This document shows, piece by piece, positions 1 to 5,175 of a stretch of DNA of 7,636 nucleotides. The DNA is taken from assembly GCA_002508495.1 (NCBI GenBank), contig DANA01000015.1:1-7636 (forward strand), read 5' to 3'. This DNA is from Methanoregula sp. UBA276 (GTDB taxonomy: Archaea; Halobacteriota; Methanomicrobia; Methanomicrobiales; Methanospirillaceae). Position 1 is the first letter of the stretch, and each line of letters begins with the position of its first letter. The translations under genes were made by a program, and so were the position numbers. The notes below the pieces were generated by a model. It ran no database searches, had not been told where the DNA came from, and was given only the letters and a program-made list of their open reading frames with translations.

Positions 1-958
1 CAACCGCAACCGAGGACCCGAGCGCATAACAGGCACGGCCGATACGATACGGCGGGTTGAGCGCAAGCGTTGAGCAGCCGATATCGGCTATCACCTGCAT
101 CTTTTTGTCCCTGAGGATCGCAAACACGGGCCGGAACGGGCAGTCGCGGCAGAATGTCCGGTAAAAACCGCGGTTTGAAAAGGTCTCGGGGGTGACGGCA
201 GGTGACGGGGGGGTCACGTGCCGGTGCTCGTACAGGAACGGGCGGCCAATTTCATTGACCGGTTCGAGGATTGCGGCATCTGCGGGTGGGGGGTAGACCG
301 TGACAACCGGGGAATTTCCCCCTGCCGCACCGGCAGCAACGGTGCCGCCCCGCAGCTGGTTCAGCGGGGAGGACCGCGACCAGGCAAACATTTCCCGGGT
401 CAGGATCTCCGCTGCCTGCGCCCTCCCCTGCATCGTGAGATCCGGGTCGGCAAGCCGCCCGGAACCCGGGTACCGCGTGCACACCGTGCCGCTCACCTCA
501 TGCTCGAGAAGAGCGGGGGTGACCCGTACGATTGCAATGCGGGAGAACCTTTCCGATGCTTCAAACGCTGCTTCGATTGCCGCAGCACAGGTATCAGCAC
601 CCGGTTCGAGGACCGGCACCTGCGCGATCTCCCCGAAATACCGGGAGTCTTCGGTGTTCTGGGAGCCCAGCGCACGGGGATCGTCACCGGCAATGATCAC
701 AACCCCGCCAAGAAGGCCCTGCGTTGTCGCGTTGATGAGCGGATCGGCGCACGCATTGAGTCCCACGTTTTTCAGGATCACTGCCGCCCGACGGCCGGCA
801 AGCGAGTCGCCAAGCGCGTACTCGAGTGCCACCTTCTCGCTGGTGCAGAGTTCAGCAAGGAGCAGATCGGCAAGGGTTTTCACCGGGTACCCGGGAACCG
901 CGTAGAACGTATCGGCACAGGTACGCAGAGCACCGGCAATGGCAGAAGATCCCTTCAT
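1..958 (-). CDS. IorA-like thiamine-pyrophosphate enzyme, N-terminal part (runs off left edge)
   Basis: The reading frame is open from an ATG at 958 to the window edge and gives 319 residues without a stop. The first 150 residues match the pyrimidine-binding domain of indolepyruvate:ferredoxin oxidoreductase alpha subunit (IorA): AVPGYPV at 20-26, EKVALEYALGDSLAG at 41-55, LKNVGLNACADPL at 62-74, GDDPRALGSQNTEDSR at 91-106. CRDCPFR at 270-276 sits where IorA has its CPGCPHR motif. ADIGCSTLALNPPY at 291-304 resembles the start of the TPP-phosphate-binding domain. In IorA this chemistry oxidatively decarboxylates arylpyruvates and passes electrons to ferredoxin. Oddities: the stretch at about 160-265 is short and Pro/Ala/Gly-rich, so the middle Rossmann-like domain of classical IorA seems to be missing, and no iorB lies next to it. 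The start overlaps the radical SAM stop (ATGA), so it is the fourth gene of that operon. The family is fairly sure; the substrate is unknown. Whether a C-terminal ferredoxin domain exists cannot be seen. Confidence 0.8.
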   Translation of the reverse strand, partial: MKGSSAIAGALRTCADTFYAVPGYPVKTLADLLLAELCTSEKVALEYALGDSLAGRRAAVILKNVGLNACADPLINATTQGLLGGVVIIAGDDPRALGSQNTEDSRYFGEIAQVPVLEPGADTCAAAIEAAFEASERFSRIAIVRVTPALLEHEVSGTVCTRYPGSGRLADPDLTMQGRAQAAEILTREMFAWSRSSPLNQLRGGTVAAGAAGGNSPVVTVYPPPADAAILEPVNEIGRPFLYEHRHVTPPSPAVTPETFSNRGFYRTFCRDCPFRPVFAILRDKKMQVIADIGCSTLALNPPYRIGRACYALGSSVAV

Positions 959-1923
959 TCGTCCCTCCCGGGCACGAGGTCGCAGCCGGTGCAGTTGGTG
1001 CACATCGTCCGGGCCAGGTGGGGGTCCAGTCCGGCACCTGCAAGTGCCTCGCTGTGGACTGCAAGGGTCCTTCTCAACCGTTCTGCCGATGGCCGGGAGA
1101 GGTTTGCAAGCCCGGCTACGGGGTTGAGCGGGCGGATGACCGGAATAACGCCGTGCGCTGTCAGTTCCCCGATACAGGCCGCCATCTCGGCATCCGTCTC
1201 CCCCAGCCCAAGGATGACATTCGAGAAGACCCGGTTTTTTCCCAAGATCTCAACCGACCGGTCAAGAACATGCCAGATCAGGTCGTACTCCAGCCCCGGG
1301 CACATGGCGGCAAAAAGGGCTGGTGTTGCAGCCTCAAGATTGAATTTCACTTCAGCAACACCGAGGTCATGGAGCCGGTCGGGGGTCTTGTCCGTCGGGT
1401 AGATGGAGACACCGATGGGAAGGTCAAAGAACGCAAGGTGCCGGACAACCTCAAGGACATACGATTCTTCCTCTTCGACCGTCTCCAGGACCCCGCTCGT
1501 GATGGAGATGGCATGGATCCGGTGGCGCACGGAATCTACCATCCGCACAATCTCGTCAATGGATTTCCGCCTTCCGCCAATACGCGGCACGGTACAATAC
1601 CGGCAGTTGAAGATACAGCTGCCCGTAACCGTGATATATGCCTGGTCAGGACAGTGGAAACCGGGCTCAAGCAGATTTCCGGCAATGAGATTATTATCCA
1701 GGTAGAGATCTGCAACCCCGCCGCCACGGTGGGCAATCTCAACAGGACTGAACGGGTCAACTGCCAGCCTGACGCGGTGGCCCCCCATGGCAAAGAAAAC
1801 TGCCCCTTCGGACCCGGCACCCGGCCCTGCTGCGGACCGGGCAACGAACCGCCCGGCAGGTTCACCGGTGAGGTTTACGGATCCTGCTTCCAGGAGCCGG
1901 CTTTTCAATTCTGTCCAGTGCAT
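955..1923 (-). CDS. radical SAM protein of unknown function with C-terminal Cys cluster
   Basis: A 322-residue protein. It has the canonical radical SAM motif CIFNCRYC (C103, C107, C110), which binds the [4Fe-4S] cluster that cleaves S-adenosylmethionine. Further barrel signatures are SITSGV near 140-145, VKFNLEAATP near 192-201 and NVILGLGETDAE near 235-246, the last as in BioB/HydG-like enzymes. The C-terminus holds C308, C311 and C314 (CTNCTGC), a possible site for an auxiliary cluster. The first 90 residues look like a family-specific leader domain. It is not the McrA arginine methylase Mmp10, which is clearly longer, and not HmdB, which has a CX5CX2C motif. The start at 1923 overlaps the end of mmp11 by 19 bases, with purine-rich GAGGAGG and GGAG upstream. 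Its stop overlaps the start of the IorA-like gene. Enzyme class is secure; the reaction is unknown. Confidence 0.87.
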   Translation of the reverse strand: MHWTELKSRLLEAGSVNLTGEPAGRFVARSAAGPGAGSEGAVFFAMGGHRVRLAVDPFSPVEIAHRGGGVADLYLDNNLIAGNLLEPGFHCPDQAYITVTGSCIFNCRYCTVPRIGGRRKSIDEIVRMVDSVRHRIHAISITSGVLETVEEEESYVLEVVRHLAFFDLPIGVSIYPTDKTPDRLHDLGVAEVKFNLEAATPALFAAMCPGLEYDLIWHVLDRSVEILGKNRVFSNVILGLGETDAEMAACIGELTAHGVIPVIRPLNPVAGLANLSRPSAERLRRTLAVHSEALAGAGLDPHLARTMCTNCTGCDLVPGRDE

Positions 1924-2801
1924 AACTCCAGCGCCTCCTCGTAACGGGTGGCAAAGGGGATGGCAGCAACCGCCCCGACGATCCCTCTTCCGCGCATGAC
2001 AATGCGGAGGCCGGGGTCGCGGATTGATGAGAAGAGATTCGCCCCGACCTCGCCCCGCTTGACCTTCCGACCATACGCGAGCAGATCTTCAGACGGGGTA
2101 AACCCGCAATAGACCGCCATACCGGTCTTCTCTGACAGGGTATATTTTTCCAGCAGGGTCCGGAACCGGAGGGCAAGACCTTCGGGATCGGATGATGCAA
2201 ACTCTGCAACAAGGCCGACACAGTTTTTCGTCCGGTACGGCACCGGGAAGAGCTGCACGATCGTGTGCGAGAGGTAAACGGAGCGTTCGTCCTCAACGGC
2301 ACGGGCAATGTTATGGACAAGCGTCCAGGTCGCCCCTTCTTCCGGTGTGTCCGTGTCATCCACCCCGATCAAGACCCGCTGCATCCGTGGCAGCCAGATG
2401 GTGGCCCCGGCCACTTTTCCCCCGCCGGCCGGATCGCTCCTGCTCCGGAGGACCCCCGCTGCATCAGAACGACAGGCCGCTGCACCAACACCGCCGCCAC
2501 CCATGCCGATGTAGGAGACCGCAATCTCCTCCCCCTCGACCTTACAGGAGGATATGCCTGCAGGGAAACGGGAGCCTTCGAGCGAGAGGTCAACGGTCCC
2601 GGGCTTGAGCAGGTACCGCATCGTGGACCCGATGCACCGCACCGATTCAACCAGCGGGCTCTTCTGATAATGACATTTTGACCACATGGCTCCGCCCACG
2701 CAGTCAAAGAACTCGATGAGTTCAACCTGATTTGCTGAGTTATCGGCAACAGCAATGATCCGCGGATAATGGATCACGTAGGGTTCAGAGATGTTCTCCA
2801 T
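1905..2801 (-). CDS. mmp11: methanogenesis marker protein 11 (TiaS-kinase-like domain protein)
   Basis: A 298-residue protein when started at the ATG at 2801; an upstream ATG at 2894 would force 110 bases of overlap with the preceding gene, so I prefer 2801, preceded by GGCGGGA. The N-terminal half has FDCVGGAMWSKCHYQKSPLV (32-51) and a glycine-rich GMGGGGVGAAAC (99-110) followed by AGVLR. The C-terminal half has IGVDDTDTPEEGATW (145-159), the nucleotide-binding signature of the TiaS Thr18-Cyt kinase domain, then VQLFPVPYRTKNCVG (182-196) and KTGMAVYCGF (225-234). The combination and length fit the methanogen-restricted family TIGR03280, assigned from memory. That family has no known function; the TiaS relation suggests ATP-dependent phosphoryl or agmatine chemistry on an RNA or other substrate, which is inference. 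It overlaps both neighbours and is paralogous to the gene before it. Confidence 0.75.
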   Translation of the reverse strand: MENISEPYVIHYPRIIAVADNSANQVELIEFFDCVGGAMWSKCHYQKSPLVESVRCIGSTMRYLLKPGTVDLSLEGSRFPAGISSCKVEGEEIAVSYIGMGGGGVGAAACRSDAAGVLRSRSDPAGGGKVAGATIWLPRMQRVLIGVDDTDTPEEGATWTLVHNIARAVEDERSVYLSHTIVQLFPVPYRTKNCVGLVAEFASSDPEGLALRFRTLLEKYTLSEKTGMAVYCGFTPSEDLLAYGRKVKRGEVGANLFSSIRDPGLRIVMRGRGIVGAVAAIPFATRYEEALELCTGQN

Positions 2802-3741
2802 ACAGTCCCGCCGCTTCCGTCCCGCGGTTGCCCCAGAGAACAGCACCGAGAGCCCCGATCCGCCCCTTCCCGTTATTCCGGTCAAGGAATTCAATACCGA
2901 GCGATTCTGCCTCGCGTTCAGCCTGTTCCCGGGTCAGTATCTCGGTTTTTACCTGCCGGGAGACCGCAGCACCGGAAAAGTCCCGGATCCCGTGATAACA
3001 GGCAATTCCCGTGTCCGTTGAGAACGTATTTTCCTCAACAAACGACCGGACGGATTCGAGGAGCCGGGGGATCTTGTTCGGTCGAACGGCAAAGTTGAGG
3101 GCAGAACTGACACAGTTCGTGGTCTTGTTCGGGACTGCGGGGTTGAGCTGGATTAAGCGCATGTTCAAAAACTCGGCTCCTTCCATCCTGCAGGCTTCCA
3201 CGCATTTTAACGCCATCACCCATGTCGCACCTTCAGTCTTGGTGTCGGTATCGTCGATGCCGATACAGACCTTCTCGTACCGCGGGGAGATTATCCGTAC
3301 ATGGTTGGTGCGTGCTCCCCCGACTTTGAGGTCATCTTCAGAAGGGTACTCGGTACGCAGTACGCCGGGTGCCTGCGGGAGGCATGCAGCTACTCCTACG
3401 CCGGCTCCCGCGATGCCGGCCCATGTCGTGATGACTTCGTCACCGGCTATTTCAACGCCCTCCAGCGCCTGCCCGCCGATATCCCCGGCAGCAGAGCCGA
3501 AATTGACCGGGTACCTGCCCAGCCGGGCATGGATCGTCATCGATGTTCCTTCGACTGCACACCTGCTGACCGCACCACCGGCCCGGCGCCGGTTCATGGC
3601 GTCCCATTCAATGGTCCCCCGCACCCGGCACTGCTCGTGGATCTCTGCTGCACCGGCACGCTCATCTACCATTACCAGATACTTTTGTGCAAAAAGCGGG
3701 CCGAACCGCTGTTTCACTTCGTCGGGAGTAAGGGTTATCAT
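2785..3741 (-). CDS. TiaS-kinase-like (DUF1743-type) protein, paralog of Mmp11
   Basis: A 318-residue protein started at the ATG at 3741, which has GGCGGT three bases upstream. The frame extends up to 3825, but that start would lie upstream of the operon TATA box and inside the end of ftr, so it is rejected. The layout matches the next gene: GIAGAGVGVAAC (109-120) with PGVLR, then IGIDDTDTKTEGATW (160-174), then LIQLNPAVPNKTTNCVSSAL (196-215) and DTGIACYHGI (243-252). The IDDTDT motif and the RLxxLNPxxPxKT segment are both typical of TiaS, the tRNA(Ile2) agmatidine synthetase. Zinc-ribbon and OB-fold parts of TiaS are not seen, so it is unlikely to be TiaS itself. It is the first gene of the four-gene operon, overlapping mmp11 by 17 bases. 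Which of the two paralogs belongs strictly to TIGR03280 needs a profile search; the function is unknown. Confidence 0.75.
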   Translation of the reverse strand: MITLTPDEVKQRFGPLFAQKYLVMVDERAGAAEIHEQCRVRGTIEWDAMNRRRAGGAVSRCAVEGTSMTIHARLGRYPVNFGSAAGDIGGQALEGVEIAGDEVITTWAGIAGAGVGVAACLPQAPGVLRTEYPSEDDLKVGGARTNHVRIISPRYEKVCIGIDDTDTKTEGATWVMALKCVEACRMEGAEFLNMRLIQLNPAVPNKTTNCVSSALNFAVRPNKIPRLLESVRSFVEENTFSTDTGIACYHGIRDFSGAAVSRQVKTEILTREQAEREAESLGIEFLDRNNGKGRIGALGAVLWGNRGTEAAGLYGEHL

Positions 3742-3744
3742 GTT

Positions 3745-3750
3745 ACCGCC
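3745..3750 (-). promoter_or_regulatory. Shine-Dalgarno deciding the start at 3741
   Basis: On the minus strand GGCGGT is followed by AAC and the ATG at 3741. It favours this start over the more upstream ATG at 3825. Confidence 0.5.
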
Positions 3751-3785
3751 GAAAATTTCGTTAACAAGATAATCGGCAATAACCC

Positions 3786-3793
3786 TATTTATA
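3786..3793 (-). promoter_or_regulatory. TATA box of the mmp11/radical SAM operon
   Basis: The minus strand reads TATAAATA in the 80-base gap between ftr and the first TiaS-like gene. An archaeal start site about 25 bases downstream would fall near 3762, giving a leader of about 20 bases before the ATG at 3741. The element lies within a small palindrome, CCTATAAATAGG-like, on both strands. No other good promoter is visible before this operon. Confidence 0.6.
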
Positions 3794-3806
3794 GGGATCG
3801 ATATGG

Positions 3807-3814
3807 AAAAAAAA
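3807..3814 (-). terminator. oligo-U terminator after ftr
   Basis: Eight consecutive T residues on the minus strand start eight bases past the ftr stop codon. Archaeal RNA polymerase often stops at such U-runs without a strong hairpin. The run lies just upstream of the next operon's TATA box, as expected if ftr is transcribed on its own. Confidence 0.5.
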
Positions 3815-3821
3815 GGAGAGA

Positions 3822-4706
3822 TCAAAGGATTTTGTGCAGCTCAATCTTGAAGGGGCCGAGGCTCCCGCCAAAGTTACCGGCAGAGATGAACTTCACGCCA
3901 GGCACGGTGACTGCTGCCTTGATCCCGGCAGCCATTGCTGCTGCAACCGACTTCTCATCAACACCATCAATAACGATCTCATAGACCGTTGAGACACCAG
4001 CCGGTACCTTGGAGTCCGGCACCTTCTCGCGAAGGGTCGGGCAGTACTTCTCATTGGTTGATGCCGGCATGAACTTGTATTTCAAACTGCCGACCTTGGA
4101 GCCGCTTGCAACGACCCCGCCCGGGAAGCTGGTGATGACACCGGGGACTGCATCGATGGCGGCAACTGCTTTCTCTGCTGCCGTGAGGGCTGCCATCTGG
4201 GTCTCTCCCATGATGAAGAAATTCCCGCCGGCTACGCCTTTGACGATGCCGAACTCTTCCTCGCCAACGTATTCGCCGTTCATGATCGGGATGACCCAGC
4301 ACTTGCGGCCGCCAACCTCTTTCTGGTACTCATGACCATCGCCAAAGAAGTGCAGCTTGACCGGGATCTTCTCTTCGGCATCCGTGATGCCGTTGAACAC
4401 CGCGGTGGTTGGTGCAGTCAGGACGCATTCGGCAAGGCGCTCGACAACCTGCTCTTTTAATTTCTTCTTGCTGGCGCAGATCAGGATTGATACGCCGGGC
4501 CTTCCGTCAGGAGTCTCTCCTGCTGCAAGAACCCGCTCGATTCCTGCTTCGCAGGGACACCCGATCGCTGACGTGGCAAAACCGGTTGCCTCGGTTGCTG
4601 CTTTCTTTGCCCATTCGGTGCTGACCGCAGTGATGATGATCCGGCAGACCCAAGTAGGGAATGCCTCTGCGTATGTGTCGTCAATGGTAACGCCGTTGAT
4701 TTCCAT
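3822..4706 (-). CDS. ftr: formylmethanofuran--tetrahydromethanopterin N-formyltransferase
   Basis: A 294-residue protein, close to the usual length of about 297 for Ftr (EC 2.3.1.101). It moves the formyl group from formylmethanofuran to tetrahydromethanopterin (or its sarcinapterin variant), the second step of CO2 reduction to methane, in the cytoplasm. Recognisable family segments are the N-terminal MEINGVTIDDTYAEAFPTW, SAIGCPCEAG (46-55), TAVFNGITDAEEKIP (101-115), GGRKCWVIPIMNGEY (132-146), PASTNEKYCPTLR (214-226) and the C-terminal SAGNFGGSLGPFKIELHKIL (275-294). The protein is acidic, as is common in this family. The start is supported by GGAGGT five bases upstream. The gene has its own promoter and U-run, faces away from the polyferredoxin-hdr operon and precedes the mmp11 operon on the same strand. 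No defect is seen. Confidence 0.97.
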   Translation of the reverse strand: MEINGVTIDDTYAEAFPTWVCRIIITAVSTEWAKKAATEATGFATSAIGCPCEAGIERVLAAGETPDGRPGVSILICASKKKLKEQVVERLAECVLTAPTTAVFNGITDAEEKIPVKLHFFGDGHEYQKEVGGRKCWVIPIMNGEYVGEEEFGIVKGVAGGNFFIMGETQMAALTAAEKAVAAIDAVPGVITSFPGGVVASGSKVGSLKYKFMPASTNEKYCPTLREKVPDSKVPAGVSTVYEIVIDGVDEKSVAAAMAAGIKAAVTVPGVKFISAGNFGGSLGPFKIELHKIL

Positions 4707-4711
4707 AAATA

Positions 4712-4717
4712 ACCTCC
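4712..4717 (-). promoter_or_regulatory. strong Shine-Dalgarno of ftr
   Basis: GGAGGT on the minus strand, five bases before the ATG at 4706. It is the best ribosome-binding site in the window and fits a highly expressed enzyme. Confidence 0.75.
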
Positions 4718-4732
4718 GGTACTACATTAGTA

Positions 4733-4796
4733 GCATGACCCGAACAGAATAAATTTTCTAATTGCATCGGCCAGAAAACAGGCAGGGCATGACCCG
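4733..4796. repeat. 10-base direct repeat flanking the ftr promoter
   Basis: GCATGACCCG occurs exactly at 4733-4742 and again at 4787-4796, 54 bases apart. The two copies lie on either side of the putative ftr TATA region (4750-4761). The placement would suit an operator bound by a regulator, but no known regulator site is recognised. Confidence 0.4.
4750..4761 (-). promoter_or_regulatory. probable BRE/TATA promoter of ftr
   Basis: The minus strand reads TTAGAAAATTTATT, an A-rich BRE-like stretch followed by a TATA-like AATTTATT. A start about 25 bases downstream would be near 4725, about 20 bases before the ftr ATG. A TTTATAAG further upstream (4872-4879, minus) is a weaker alternative that would give a leader of about 140 bases. 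Confidence 0.45.
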
Positions 4797-4943
4797 GGAC
4801 ATGGCCGGAACATGTGCTGTGAAAGCGCGTGGAAAAACCGGAGATGGGTTTACTTAACAGGATTAACTTGCTTATAAACCATAAAAAGAAAAATAAAAGA
4901 AACGTGAATATCGTGCCGGTTTGTCCCGATAAATTTCAGAACC
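4797..4943. other. intergenic stretch between the divergent ftr and polyferredoxin promoters
   Basis: No gene is seen here. The left part is GC-rich with CATG tetranucleotides at 4800 and 4811. From about 4848 it becomes A/T-rich, with a TTATAAA element at 4872-4878 that can be read as a TATA box on either strand. A long A-rich run on the plus strand follows at about 4877-4905. Both operons likely draw their control from this region. Confidence 0.5.
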
Positions 4944-4951
4944 TTTATCTA
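4944..4951 (+). promoter_or_regulatory. candidate TATA box for the polyferredoxin-hdr operon
   Basis: TTTATCTA after an AACC-type upstream stretch. A start about 25 bases downstream would lie near 4973, just before the inverted repeat at 4976 and about 47 bases before the short ferredoxin-like ORF. The element departs from the ideal TTTATATA, so the call is tentative. Confidence 0.4.
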
Positions 4952-4975
4952 CATTCTTCTACCACTTTTTGTTAG

Positions 4976-4993
4976 TCGATTTTTGAGAATCGA
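4976..4993 (+). repeat. inverted repeat near the 5' end of the predicted leader
   Basis: TCGATT and AATCGA form a perfect six-base stem around the loop TTTGAG. It lies at or just after the predicted transcription start, so it may be an operator or a 5' hairpin. A chance occurrence is possible at this length. Confidence 0.35.
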
Positions 4994-5019
4994 TCTATAG
5001 CTGGTGCGTGAAAAAACAA

Positions 5020-5139
5020 ATGGCATTTGCAGTGCACAAAGACATCATCCATTGTACTGGCTGTAATAATTGTGTGATTGCATGTCCTGTAGCGGGCATG
5101 GATATCTTTATCTTAGATATCCGGTTCCACAACACGTGA
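5020..5139 (+). pseudogene. 39-codon single-cluster ferredoxin-like ORF, probable truncated fwdG remnant
   Basis: An ATG at 5020 opens a 39-residue peptide that carries one perfect [4Fe-4S] motif, CTGCNNCVIACP (C12, C15, C18, C22), and then ends at a TGA after about 17 unrelated residues. The beginning MAFAVH...CTGCNNCV resembles, from memory, the start of FwdG/FmdG ferredoxins, which carry two such motifs in about 80 residues. The second motif is absent in all three frames up to the next gene, so this looks like a deleted copy, not a simple frameshift. Its codons end in A/T more often than those of the neighbours. A weak GTGA lies eight bases before the ATG. The stop lies 36 bases before the polyferredoxin start. 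It could instead be a translated leader peptide or a small functional protein. Confidence 0.45.
5100..5122 (+). repeat. perfect hairpin over the 3' end of the short ferredoxin-like ORF
   Basis: GGATATCT and AGATATCC form an eight-base perfect stem with a seven-base loop, TTATCTT. It begins right after the last cysteine motif of the short ORF and ends 53 bases before the polyferredoxin start. No T-run follows, so it is not a typical terminator. It may be an mRNA-processing or regulatory stem, or mark where the ferredoxin gene was broken. Confidence 0.6.
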
Positions 5140-5175
5140 ATGATATGCAATAAGAAACAGCGTGAGGGTTAATTC

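Noticed and set aside
218..1402. Long plus-strand open frame of 394 codons
   Set aside because: It lies opposite the IorA-like and radical SAM genes, its product is Arg/Gly/Pro-rich with no recognisable motif, and GC-rich archaeal DNA produces such antisense frames.
826..1944. Plus-strand open frame of 372 codons
   Set aside because: It is antisense to the radical SAM gene, whose Cys motif and overlaps with neighbours are clear. No family signal is seen in the plus-strand product.
3011..3772. Plus-strand open frame of 253 codons
   Set aside because: It is a shadow of the TiaS-like gene, and no domain is recognised in it.
3742..3825. N-terminal extension of the first TiaS-like gene to an ATG at 3825
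   Set aside because: It would start inside the end of ftr and upstream of the TATA box, and the hydrophobic extra residues do not look like the family. The ATG at 3741 has a ribosome-binding site.
4800..4814. Small inverted repeat ACATG...CATGT
   Set aside because: Only five bases pair and CATG is self-complementary, so it is expected by chance.
5100..5122. Hairpin read as a transcription terminator for the short ORF
   Set aside because: No T-run follows the stem, and no new promoter is visible between it and the polyferredoxin start.
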